A DNA stretch of 64,000 nucleotides from Bactericera cockerelli (Eukaryota > Arthropoda > Insecta > Hemiptera > Triozidae). Position numbers and translations under genes: made by a program. Each line of letters starts with the position of its first letter. Position 1 is the first letter of the stretch. The notes beneath the pieces are model-generated. The model saw nothing but the letters and a program-made list of their open reading frames with translations. It ran no database searches and was not told where the DNA came from. The stretch covers positions 2,850,020-2,914,019 of the forward strand of contig CM044961.1 of NCBI GenBank assembly GCA_024516035.1, given 5' to 3'. Of the stretch, positions 1 to 11,400 are shown in pieces.

Positions 1-340
1 GAATGATTATGTGAATAACAAAAGACTTTGTTGTGAAATTCTTGTTTAATGTTTTTTTTTTTTCCTTACCCTGTAGAAAGGAAAGTAATGGAATCACCCA
101 AAATTTTCGATAGTCAGTTTTCAGTGCCAAAACACGTTTTAGGGTCCCCAGAGCTTAAATCCAAAGTTTCAGCCATTGGTCCTTGTGTCTGTCTGTCGGT
201 CTCTTTGTATGGAAACAAAATATCTCGAGAACGGCATAAGCTAGAGACTTGGAAATTGGTACAGAGATCATAAATATATCGAGGACGAAGCACAAAACAG
301 AAGCACTGAAAAAAATCGGTGCCGGCCTTTTGATGGCGTT
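1..340. repeat. Probable fragment of an interspersed element
   Basis: No gene is visible. Positions about 180-250 hold the phrase style (tgtctgtctg, then ctcgagaacggc) common in untranslated parts of insect transposons. Only this copy is seen in the window, so the call rests on style rather than on a second copy. Confidence 0.3.
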
Positions 341-490
341 TGGCAGTTCTAAAGAATATGAGATATGAAATTTTTTGGAAGTTGAAAAAGATAGAGATGG
401 GTTCTCAAGAATTTAGTAACTGATAGCCTTGTACATAGGTAATATTCAAAATGTCCCTACATATATATATAATAATAATGCTTTTTCTTT

Positions 491-757
491 GTGTTATTAT
501 GTCACAATTTTAGTGGGTAGCGCAGAATCATAGGACTTTACCACTTTAATTTACAATATCTTGTATTATTTTTTGCCTACGATTCTGCCACTGGTCGCTG
601 CTTCACATTAAAGCAGCTACTCATTTTTCCTCACGAGGTATGAGTGGACCCCGAACATCCAAGTACAGAGCAGAAAAAATCCTCCCCCGCTGGGAATCGA
701 ACCCACGTCACCATGTGTCCAATGCCTAGCGCGCTAACTCGCTCTGCCACAGTGCCA
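491..757 (-). mobile_element. tRNA-derived SINE, family B, near full length
   Basis: On the minus strand a tRNA-like head (A box region about 735-756; B box as reverse complement of gaatcgaaccca near 690-702) is followed by a body with ctcacgaggtatgagtgg near 633-650 and the tail cgctacccactaaaatt. The same body occurs at 8,262-8,520, 59,033-59,270 and 61,315-61,490, which defines the family. Confidence 0.85.
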
Positions 758-1409
758 CAGGTCCCTACATAATGAGATTAAGAAATATTCTTTATAAAAG
801 TCACATAACACAATTATTTTTTTTTAAATAATTATTATTATCTATCAAGTTACATAACTTTTTATGATATTATATAGTTACATAACTGTTTATTATGATA
901 TTATGTAGTGTAGGTACGTTAGGTAATAAAATTATTAGTTCTATAGTTTTGAATATAAATAAAAATAATATCAACAGATTTTTTTTTCTTTTGCCTTAAG
1001 GTTTTATTGACATTGTAGTTAGTAACTGATTAAATCTCTTTTTAAAGGCGCATAGACTGAAAAAAACATTACATCTCAAAACCTACTCTCTCCCATAGGT
1101 AGTAATTCTGTTTTAAAATATGCGTTCATTTTCAAACTGTTCTCTCTCCACAATCAAATAAATTGATTAAAGGTTATCGTTCAATATGTTTTTTGCCCAT
1201 CCTGTAAAATTAGAAAAAGTGGAGAGAGCCGGTTTTGATACTAGAGCCCTCAAATGCAAAAAAAAAAAAAAACAAAAAATTGTTCAAAGTTTACTCTTTC
1301 TAAACCTTGAACTTAGAAATGTAGTGAAATTAGCAATAGGAAAGTTGACATGCAAAGTAAAAGTTACATGGTTGTTGTTTTCAATTAATTTTAAGCATTA
1401 AAAAAAAAT

Positions 1410-1673
1410 GAGTGTTTCACAGCCTTTTTTATTTCGTAGCCATGAAACAGGAGCTACTTTAGACACTTGTGGTCTGTGTTGTAGCCTGCCCATCCTGTAT
1501 TATGCCTCCCCTTTGATGGGCGAGAAGTGACACAATACTTCCCATTTAGGTGCTGGGTCAACACGAGCGCAAAATTTGATTACAAACAATTCCTAATCAA
1601 ATTAAGAATACAAATTTTTGTCGGCACGGGGGATCGAACCTGGGAACTTCCGCATGGCAAGCGAGTGCTTAAC
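1410..1673 (-). mobile_element. SINE family C, head truncated
   Basis: Reads on the minus strand from a truncated tRNA-like head (ggttcgatcccc complement near 1,629-1,645) through the body (ctgggtcaacacgag, gggcgagaag) to the 3' end that in plus sense reads tgtttcacagcc. The A-box part of the head is lost where the element abuts a fragment of MITE family H. Confidence 0.85.
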
Positions 1674-1760
1674 ACAGCTCATTTATATAAGCTGTTAAGT
1701 GATAGTGGCTTGAATTAACAAATCCTAGATATTTAATCCTGTTTCATAATTCAGCCCTTT
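1673..1760. mobile_element. MITE family H, right-half fragment (empty-site reference)
   Basis: Matches the right half of the element at 12,325-12,703 and ends in the same terminal repeat (cctgtttcataat, then agccc). It reads gatatttaatcctg without interruption, which shows what the other copy looked like before MITE G jumped into it. Confidence 0.7.
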
Positions 1761-1849
1761 GACTTAAACAAAAGTATTTTTTTTTTAATTATTAATCTCT
1801 AATCGCGCGCTCGGAGCATTGTCCTGCTATTCTCAGCTCGTACCGGCCC

Positions 1850-2055
1850 ACATAATAATATCGCCAAATTTATACTGCCCGATTAGGACTATTGAGTCCC
1901 ATTATTCTAGCAGTATGCCCAAGACATATTATTATGTGGTAAAAATCCCAAATGGGAGGATAACTTGTCATGTCCAGGCTGGGTTTCGAACCCCCGACAT
2001 CTAGAAACTCTGGTTTCACAGAGTGCCGCCTTTACCACTGAGCTACCGGGACAGC
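1850..2055 (-). mobile_element. SINE family E
   Basis: The head lies at about 1,978-2,055: the complement of ggttcgaaaccc, then the complement of cccggtagctcagtggtaaa. The body is shared with 18,776-18,985 and contains the complement of ggaataatgggact. The last 15 bases of the head are repeated just beyond (2,055-2,066). Confidence 0.85.
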
Positions 2056-2529
2056 TACCGGGACATGTCAAAGAGTTTCGAAGTCGTCAAAGAGTTGCAA
2101 ATTTGTGTCAAAGAGTCATAGAGTTGCAAATAATATGAGTGAATTATTTGCAGAACCATCCATCGAGAGTACTTTTGGCTTTTTTTTTTCTACATAAAAG
2201 CACATTGAAACCCTTTGACTTTGACTCCGTCAGCTAGCTAGGCTGATTAGGGTTTGTTCCGGTTAGTCGCCTCTTACAACAGGGATAGCAGTGCGGGGTC
2301 CTAGTCGTTTGCTTCAAAATTACACTGGGGTGTAAAAAAAGTCGAAGGGTCACTTCTAAACGGAAAAGAAAAGAAATAGTGAATGACTGACTGTTAAAAA
2401 ATTACATTTTTACATTATTTTAAATTTTATAAAATTTAACTCGTGCAAGATAAAGTGGCTGTATGGGCTTATTTTTGGCCCTCTGCCAATCTTCTAAAAA
2501 AAAAAAAACTCATGCAAGTCGTTACTCAT

Positions 2530-3165
2530 ACAAGTAACTACTCATTTTTCCTCACAGAGTAGTCAGTAGTTACCTTGAGATCCTGAGTTCGATCCTGGTC
2601 GGAGCAGATTTTTCACACAGAAAATTCTGTTCCCTCCGTACATGGCGTACATGTGAGGCTGGCATTTCAGGCCCTACCCAGGCTGGGTGAGGTTAATGTG
2701 GGTAACTGGTACGATTCCAAGCGAATGCAGGGTAAAACCCCCGTCCTAATCCAGAACGTTAAATCAAATAGAATCGTTGGCGTTAGGAAGGGCATCTAGC
2801 CGTAAAAATGCGCCAAAACCAACCAACTTCAAACGTCGACCCTGCTCAAGCGGGATTAGACAGAGTAAAATAAGAAAAAATAAGAAGATTGTAAATAAAT
2901 AAGTACTTATTATAAATAGACTCACTGGGGGGGACGTTAAACAGAGACAGTACCAACCATGGTAGGCCAAAAGACAATCACACAAATCGTAGGCGCCCTT
3001 AAGAGGCTATCCATCGCCTTAAGAAAAGCATTTACCTAGCCATAAAATTTGGAGGTCGGAGTGCCAGAACCAACCAACCTCAACAATATGGATGGGGTTG
3101 GACGATGCCGACCTCAACTAAGTTTTGGAAAAGACAAAGTGAAAGAAAAGAAGATTGTAAATTAT
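2530..3165 (+). mobile_element. SINE family I fragment followed by LINE 3'-end-like direct repeats
   Basis: A B-box-like gagttcgatcctgg near 2,586 opens a family I body with ggctgggtgaggtt. From about 2,780 comes aggaagggcatctagccgt, a style typical of RTE-type LINE 3' ends. A diverged version of that 110-bp stretch recurs at about 3,040-3,165 (accaaccaacctcaac in both). Confidence 0.55.
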
Positions 3166-3239
3166 GAGTTTTGTTTCATGAAATTTAATAGTAAAGCTGG
3201 AAAATCTATCAGTATTGTATTGAAAAGTCGTGTAACAAT

Positions 3240-4055
3240 TTAACGCGCCAATCCTAGCGAAAGTTTTTTGAACGTTAAATAATGAAATGCTTCAAACATG
3301 GCGGAATAAGCAATGGAGAACTCGTAATCCCTCAAAGGAAAAAAATCGGCCATCTTGGTTAGTTGGAACATAGAGAAAATCACAACACTTAACAAATTCA
3401 TTTATCTCAAAACATGCTTTTGACATAAATTTAAATCATAGATAAAGAACTCCCAATGCCTTCTGTGCATCTAATGTGGAGACTTGATTGCGATTTTCCT
3501 CACGAGAAAATAATTCAGCTGTCGGATATTTTTCGGATATTTTTGAACCAAAGTGTTCATTTTTTGCTCCATTTCAAAAACTTGATTATACGTTAATCTC
3601 CATTACTTATTCCTCCATGACTCCAAAGAGAAATCCAATCTTATGATTGATTTGATTGGTTGAAATGGTTTCCATCCAAAACGAGCACCAATCAAATCGC
3701 TGCTTTCTTGTTACTTTCTCACATTCAAACTCAATTATCAATTTTCTTTTATATTCAAATTTATCGGCTTCTTTGTTGACAGATAATAATTTATCAAGAT
3801 TATTTTTCATTTTAGATTTCGTTCGGTTCTTTTTCTTTTCTTTCATTTTCATTATCAATTTTCTGCTATCTTCCGTAACTGAACAAATTACTCATCGCTT
3901 GACTCCTAGCTTCCAGATTTTTATATTTCCTGTGATTGCCCATACCTACTCATCCGTATTAATTAAATTAACTGGAGCGAAGTGATAATCAATTAGTCTG
4001 TTCATTGCTTCGTATCCACTCACCACTGGAATCTTGGTGTTTATATCTGGTAAGT
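3240..4055. other. Gene-free stretch upstream of RhoGDI; possible 5' non-coding exon
   Basis: No repeat family of the window is recognisable here. A good 5' splice site consensus (tctg|gtaagtt, break after 4,049) lies 1.2 kb upstream of the RhoGDI acceptor at 5,236. That acceptor shows that a non-coding first exon must exist upstream. Linking the two is inference only, since no promoter motif was recognised. Confidence 0.2.
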
Positions 4056-4385
4056 TAACTTTGCCAATGTCCTAATGTGTGATAAGCCATAGATAAGCCT
4101 GCAATGATTCAGCACTGCAGGAGACATTAAATTCACGGTGGGGAATCATGGGGACAGTCTACCATGGTCTCTACTGTATTTGGTCTGTTAATAGGAGTGA
4201 TTACTAGAGATTGATTATATTTATTTATTCTTAGAAGCTCTAGCTTAGCAAAAATACCTTTGTATTTGTTATTTTGTTATAAAATAAATAAAAAAATTAA
4301 CTATGAAACAGGCAGGATGTGATAGATCAGACTGACTATTGGGTGTTTCCTGTGACCAATAATATTATTCAATATTACAGAGCAT

Positions 4386-4592
4386 TAGTATAGTCAAGTG
4401 GTTAAGGAGGCACTAGTCTGGTAATCCAGGTAGCATAGGGATCTGTTAGTTTGAATCCCACCCAGTGTATGCATTTTTTTCATTAATTTGAGTTTGTGGC
4501 CACATAATAATAAAGCCCTGAAGTTCAGGTGGTAGTTAATGCTTTGAGCATTTACCTTGTCTGGTGGTTACCTTCCATTAAAGAGTATTACT
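4386..4592 (+). mobile_element. SINE family A
   Basis: The head has gtcaagtggttaa and ggtaatccaggtag. A B box degraded to gtttgaatccca is followed by the family body (gagtttgtggccacat) and the end ccattaaagagtatta. It has more mismatches to the other copies than most, so it is probably an older insertion. Confidence 0.85.
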
Positions 4593-4750
4593 ATTAGCTG
4601 GGTACAAGAAAAAGGATATTATATAATTAGAAGAAGGCAGGTAGGTACCAATAGTTAGAATGAAAAAAAATATAAGAATAAAGAGTACCTAGGTATTGAA
4701 TTATTCAAGAGTTGGGTTTATAAGTTTGGAAAAGGCAACTTGAAAGTACC

Positions 4751-4980
4751 TTGGCCTAGCAGTAGTATGCTCATTCTGCACTGCAGGTGACCCGGGTTTT
4801 AATTCTAGCTGGGTTGGATTTTTTTGGCTCCGTACTTTGGATGTTGGGGCCTACCCTAGCCTCGTGAGAACAGTTGGGGTGATTTTAAGGTGGGCAACAA
4901 ACAGTGGCAGCATGATAAGGGCTCTTTGCCATCTACTATCAATATGGATGAGGTGTTTTACCTGTAATAAAATAATAAAT
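4751..4980 (+). mobile_element. SINE, diverged relative of family B
   Basis: Head-like gcctagcagtagtatgctc leads to gtgacccgggttttaattc (B box lost a G), then ctccgtactttggatgttgg and cctcgtgagaa as in family B. The 3' half differs from the main B copies. Confidence 0.6.
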
Positions 4981-5244
4981 ATATTTGTTACAATATTGAT
5001 ATGATGTCTGGTTGGAGATATGATGCATCAGAATTGTAGGGATCTGATGGTTTGTATTTTTTTTCATTTGAGGCATTATTAACAATGACACTACAACGGT
5101 AATAATCCGACCCTTTAGTCCTAATTAAGTAACTATAATATATTATATTTTTTTATTGCTATGTTCTTATTCCTTGGATTCATGAATAGAAATAAATCTT
5201 TCATTTAATATTTTTCAAATCTTTCATTTTTTTCAGCTGCCAAA

Positions 5245-5434
5245 ATGTCTGAACAACCAACTACTGTAGTTGATCCAGCAGAATTTGAGGAGGAAGAGGA
5301 CAAAAACATAGGATACAAGCCTCCACCACAGAAATCCATTGAGGAGATACTTAAAGCTGATGAGGCTGATGAAAGTCTGAAGAAATATAAAGAAACCTTG
5401 CTTGGCATTGCAAAAGAGGGAGAAATTGTTGTTG
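5245..5434 (+). CDS. RhoGDI: RhoGDI coding exon 1
   Basis: Codes residues 1-63 plus one base. It starts at the first ATG after the acceptor tttttcag (ends 5,236) and stops at the donor gttg|gtaaga. The product is rich in Glu/Asp before the conserved YKPP motif. Confidence 0.95.
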
Positions 5435-8400
5435 GTAAGAAAACTTTTAGAAGGAGATATTTATTATCAAAAAACAACCCTACAAATAGTAGTTATATAA
5501 TTTTTTTAGTTTTCCTTAGAATTTAAAAACAAAAATCATTAAATGCCCCTTTCAACTTCAAAAGTAATATAAAAAATTGCTTTTACTCTCCATTTGCCTT
5601 AAAATCTAACAAAGCATGTGACCACTTTAACCTAACTAAGCCTAAGTTGGGTAAATAATGACTAACAAGTGTTTAAATTTAAGAAGGATCCGTTCGTTAG
5701 AATCCCACCCAGTGCATGGATTTTTCCTCATTAATATGAGTTTGTGACCAATAATAATAAGACTCTGAGGGAAAGGTGGTAGAATTTTTTTACGAGTATT
5801 TAACTTGCCTGGTGGTTATCTTCCACTAAAGAGTATTATTATTATTAAATATTAAGTCACAACACAATTCCCAACTATCATTTGAGAATTGTTTGGTGAC
5901 TTCTAAAATTGTAACAATTACCAACATGACTGATTTTAAAATTATGGGTACACCATTCCAATCTTTTGTACATCTGATAAAATGCTTCATTCTAAATTGT
6001 ACGCAAGTACAGAATGCATGAGTAATCATTTTTAAATGCATAATGATTGTGTCAGATTGAAATGCATTCCTACTTATTTTTATCAATTTTTTTATTATCT
6101 TAATTGTCAATTTACTGAGTCATCACTGTATGATAATATTGTAGGTACACCCTATCGTACACGTAAATGCAATACTATTGCATGTGAATGCATAAAAAAA
6201 ATGTCTCAAGAATGGCAATAATCATTTATACTGTCTTTTTTTATACTCAATAAAAAAAAAACTTAAAATAAAATATATACTGTCTGAATAGGACTAATAA
6301 GTCCCATTATTCCAGCAGTAACACATTATTATGTATTTAAAACCCAAATGAGATTTTAAGTCCACTGAGGTACAAGTACACAGACATTTTAATGGAGTTT
6401 AAAAAATAGCTTTAATTTAAGAGTTATTAAAAAAGGAGCTTTCAATAAACATGATAGGTTTTTTTTAAGAGCTTTTAACATTCATGAAGGTTTTGAACAT
6501 ACAATAGTTTTTCTCTTTTCAGCTTAGGTTGCATAAGTTAAAACTAGTGCCAGAAGAGGAATTTATACAAAACATTTTTTTTAATACACTGCCAATTGTC
6601 TTCACAATACTTCCTTGTATACATTTGGTTCACATTGTATACATTTGACAGCTTTAGGATTTTATTATTTTCTTCAAATTTGTTTTTTTATGGTAGAATA
6701 CCATTTTTTCCTACATTCTAGATTCTATGCAACCTAACCTTTATTTTCTTCTTTTTTTTCCAACCTAACCTTAAGGCCAACATTCACTCCAGAAGTAGCC
6801 AAGCTGGCTACAACATCAACAACAACACTCATAATCTCCAAATCTCCCTTTTAACTGTCACACAACACACTCTGATTGGTTATTGTATTTGAATTAACCA
6901 ATCAGAGTGCGTTGTGTGACAGTTGAAAGGGAGATTTGGGGATTATGAGAGTGGAGACTGTTTTCTGGAACGAGGGCCTTTTGTTTCATAGTTAAAAAAA
7001 AAAGAATGCTGTGAAACATTTATTAAAATGAAAATATTAATGAGCGTGCAATTAGCACAATTAAGCACTTGCTTGCTATGTGACAGGTCCTGGGTCCAAA
7101 CCCCCGCACCAACAGAAAAAATTGTATTAAAAATTTGGTTACTGTTGTTTGTAAGGGATACCTTCCAGTGCGCTTCTGTTGACCAAACACCTAAATGGAA
7201 AGTATTGTATTACTTCTCACTCTTAAAAGTTAGGCATAATACAGGATGGGCAGGCTACAACACAGACCACAAGCATTTACAGTAGCTCCTGTTTCATGGC
7301 AACAAAATTAAAAAAGGCTGTGAAACATTCATCTTTAAAAAATACATAAAAATTGAAAGATTATTTATAATAATAAGAGATGATTTTAAGCTTCCATGTT
7401 TATTTCCTGCTTTTTCAGACCCCTCGGATGAGAGGAAAGTGCTTGTGAAGCGGCTTGCTCTGTGTGTAGAGGATAGACCCGACATGGAACTAGATCTCAC
7501 CACAGATCTTTCTCAGCTCAAGAAACAAGTGAGTAATCATAGCCTTGCAAATATATTGAATCTTAACCTCATAGCAAGATGCATTGAAATTATGAAAGGG
7601 GGTTTTTTAATTTGGGTTTAACGTGGCTTTCAACTGCATGGTCATATCACTACGGGGTTGACCCTTCATTCGCAGAAACTCACAAATCTGCTACCCACAT
7701 TAACCTCACCCAGCCAGGGTTGGGCCGGAATACCAGCGTCACGAAGTCTTCACCTCGCTGCACGTTGCTTAACTTCGGTGTTCCTACGAGAACTGGTGCA
7801 TTCAACGCACCATCAACACTGGCTATGGAAAGTTTAAAACGTAAGAAAATTGAATTACTTCAGGTGTTTAACTTAACACACTTTTTTAAGCCATTTACAC
7901 CAAGTCAAAAGTTAGGGTCGGGGATGTGTTTTTTTATCATTTAGGGTCAATTTCGCCCCTAATATGACCATACATGTTAAGTAGACATAAAGAAAGAAAA
8001 GCTGTTGGTTTGACGATTTAAAATATCCAGAATATTTATTCCCCATGTTCGGTATACTGATAATTTTGTTATTCTACCTTATCAAGCAACAGTTTGATAA
8101 GATTCATTCATTTGTCGTGAGTGACAAACAATCAGGATGACGACGTGAATTGTTTAGCCAACAATTCAGCAAACTCCCACACGGCAAAGTTAATTGTAAA
8201 CATACAATCACTTATACTGGGTGAACCAGGCCAACTACCATTTTTTTTTCAAGATCGAAGTCACCTTGGCCGAGTGAGTTAGTGCGCTAGGCATTGCACG
8301 CACGGTGACCTGGGTTCGATGCCCAGCGGGCAGAATTTTTCTGCTCTGTTCTTGGGTGATCGGGGTCCACTCATACCTCGTGAGGAAAAATGAGTAGCTG

Positions 8401-11400
8401 CTTTAATGTAAGCAGCGACCAATGGCGGAATTATAGTCAAAAATGAGATATGAAAGATGTGGAAAGGTCCTGTAATTCTGCGCTACCCACTAAAATTGTG
8501 ATATATTTTTTTTTTCATTAACACAAATATGATAACTTATTAAGTACCTATTGATTTATGTTTCTTGCTGTTTTCAGACTTTTGTGATCAAAGAAGGCAT
8601 TTCATTTAGGATTAGAATCGACTACATCGTGCAGAGGGAGATAGTGCATGGTCTCCGGTACGTGCAGAAGACTTACAGGATGGGCGTACCAGGTGAGGGA
8701 ACTGATGTTGATGTTTATTCTATAAAGGTTGGGTGGAAGAGATTTATTTATTTAATTTATTTAATAAGTTAACGCGAGATACCCAGTTTTACAATGTGAC
8801 CCTAGTCTTAATACTAATATTAATATAAAAAGAAATTCAAAGGAAAATATAGATGAAGAAGTTAAATAAAATGACATGAAAAGTTGGTACATATTAGTTT
8901 AAATTATTAATTGTTTAAAATAACTGAAAATGTTGATCAATGTCAAATAGATGTCAGATTTTATATCATGAAAATTGTCACTGGATAAAATAATCAAATT
9001 GTAAATATATAAAAAAAACTATGACAGTCATTGAATAAGATAAAAAAAATAGTCAATAAATAAAATAAAAGTGTGACTGTCATTGAATAAGATAATAAAA
9101 AAGTCAATAGATAAAATAAAAGTGTGACTGTCATTGAATAATATAATAAAATAGTCAATAAATAAAATAAAAGTGTGACCGTCATTGAAAAATTATAAAA
9201 TGGTCAATTGATATACTAAAAATATAACCGCCATTGAGTAAAATAATAAAATGATCAATAGATAAAATAAAATAACACCATCCTCTAGTTAGGACATATA
9301 TTATGTATAATTATATATAAATATATATTTTTTTTTCTCTCTTTTTATTTCTCTTATATTGTATATTAATTTGTAATTATCTTTGTTGTATATAATATGT
9401 CCAATTAATAAAGTGTAAAGAAAATAAATTGAGTTTGTGACCAGATAATAATAAGACTCTGAGGGTTAGGTGGTAGAAAAATGCTTTGAGCATTAACCTC
9501 GCCTGGTTTTTATTATTACTTACTTTACAGAAGAAAAAAATGTACGCTGGTATTGTTGATTATGCAGACAGGGAGTAGACCAGCATTGGCTTGGTTCTGG
9601 GGGACTATAAACAGGGAGTAGACCAGCATTGACTTGGTTCTGGGGGCCCTTGTCAATTATTAGCCTCCTTGTATAGACAGTGGTAGAAGTGCTGAGTCAT
9701 TTCTCCACTGTCTGGCTACCATCGTTCACGATGACGCCGCCCTATGATGATGATGATACCTTATAAGGTAATAGAAAGTAAAATTTATAATTTAATAATA
9801 GGTTTGTTTCCGTGTCCATGATGGTTGTGTCATGGTGGTGGAAGGATAAATGGGGGTATTAACCCCCCTGGACGCCCAGAAGCAATGTTCTGGGCTCCTT
9901 CCATGTCCTGAGTGTGTAATGTTGTTTAAAATACTATGAATTTTGTTTGATTTGTATGTCCAAAATCTAAATTACTTCACAAAAAAATAGGTAATAATGT
10001 ATGATCTCATAGTGCCACACCACACAAGTATAGCTTAATATTGTCAATTTGTGTAATCAAAGAGAAAATGGAAATTTTACGCCTGTCTGTGTGGTACATA
10101 GGTTAAACACTCATGGGATGTCATACATAATATGTACTAAACACACAATTTACATTTATATTATTTATCTGTACATGGGATATAATAATGAACACAATAT
10201 ACAGTGTGTCACCGACCTGAGTAGCTTGATCGATATGGCGGCGGACTTGTAACCTGGAGTTCGGTGGTTCAAGTCCCGGTTTCAGCGTGGATTTAGTTAA
10301 GCAAGTTCGAGTAGTTGTGATATCACGAAAGTGATTAACACATATGTATATGATAACTTTTAGCTTTAATTAACTTGCAAAAAATCAGTATTAAGTATTT
10401 ATTTTTATTTTTTATGCATACACACAATTACACATGCAATAATAGTATTGCATTTACGTGTAAAATACTATTGCATACTATTGCATTTACGTGTAAATAG
10501 GTAACTATATAAGAAAGGCTTAAAAATAGCTGGTCCCATTGTATTAGAGATAGGTGATAGAATTTTACCATTATTCACGAGTTTTGATCGTGTACTCCAC
10601 ATATTTTTTTTTTTTTTAATTTCCGGTGGAAGTAGGCAATCAAACTCTTTTGTTAAAAAAATACTTGATGGGCCTCGAGCCAAATTATGAAATGCATGTA
10701 CTCAAGCTATTCCTCATAATAATTGTTCGGAAGCTTGCCTTGACTCCTGTGTGAGAAGTTTGTACTTGGTTAGAAAAAAGCACGTACAGAAGCTTGAGGA
10801 AGACAAGTGTCTAAACAGAGAAATGACTAGCCAACCCTAACAAGACAGGCTAGCTTGCACTTCCCACTGGGTTTTTTTTTCTTTTTCTTTACAAGCCATT
10901 AACTCGAAAAGAAAAAGCCTAAGTTCTCACGATAGTTCATCACACGTATAAAAAAATATGTGGTTCAAAAACGAGCCAACTTTTCTCTTGATTTGGATTC
11001 CACTGGCTGTGGCGTAGGAAAGGGGGGGTGGTTTGGGACAAACCCCCTAGCTACGCCACTGTCCTCTGGTAAACCACTGGTATGCACTTGTGGTCAAATC
11101 CATTCGAACCAAAGAAAAAGCCAGAGGAACAACTATGTACAAGTCTATGTGAGATCATATAAAAATATATGTATTTAGAAATTTACGAGTTGAAATAAAT
11201 ACAAAGATATAGAAAGGCATAGAAAATGATAATATTTGCATCTTTGTACACACGGATCTTCTATTTTTAGACCATTCATATCATGTCCCGGTGAATTTTT
11301 CGTAATTTTTTTTATTGTTCACGATTTGTACAAATTGATTGTATGATCGAAAACTACAGGGTGTAACAGTAAATCTTCAGTAGAAAATAGTTCAGTAGTC

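Noticed and set aside
3607..3985. Overlapping frames of 83 and 109 residues on opposite strands
   Set aside because: Low-complexity AT-rich sequence (Lys/Asn or Phe/Ser-rich translations), no splice context and no domain.
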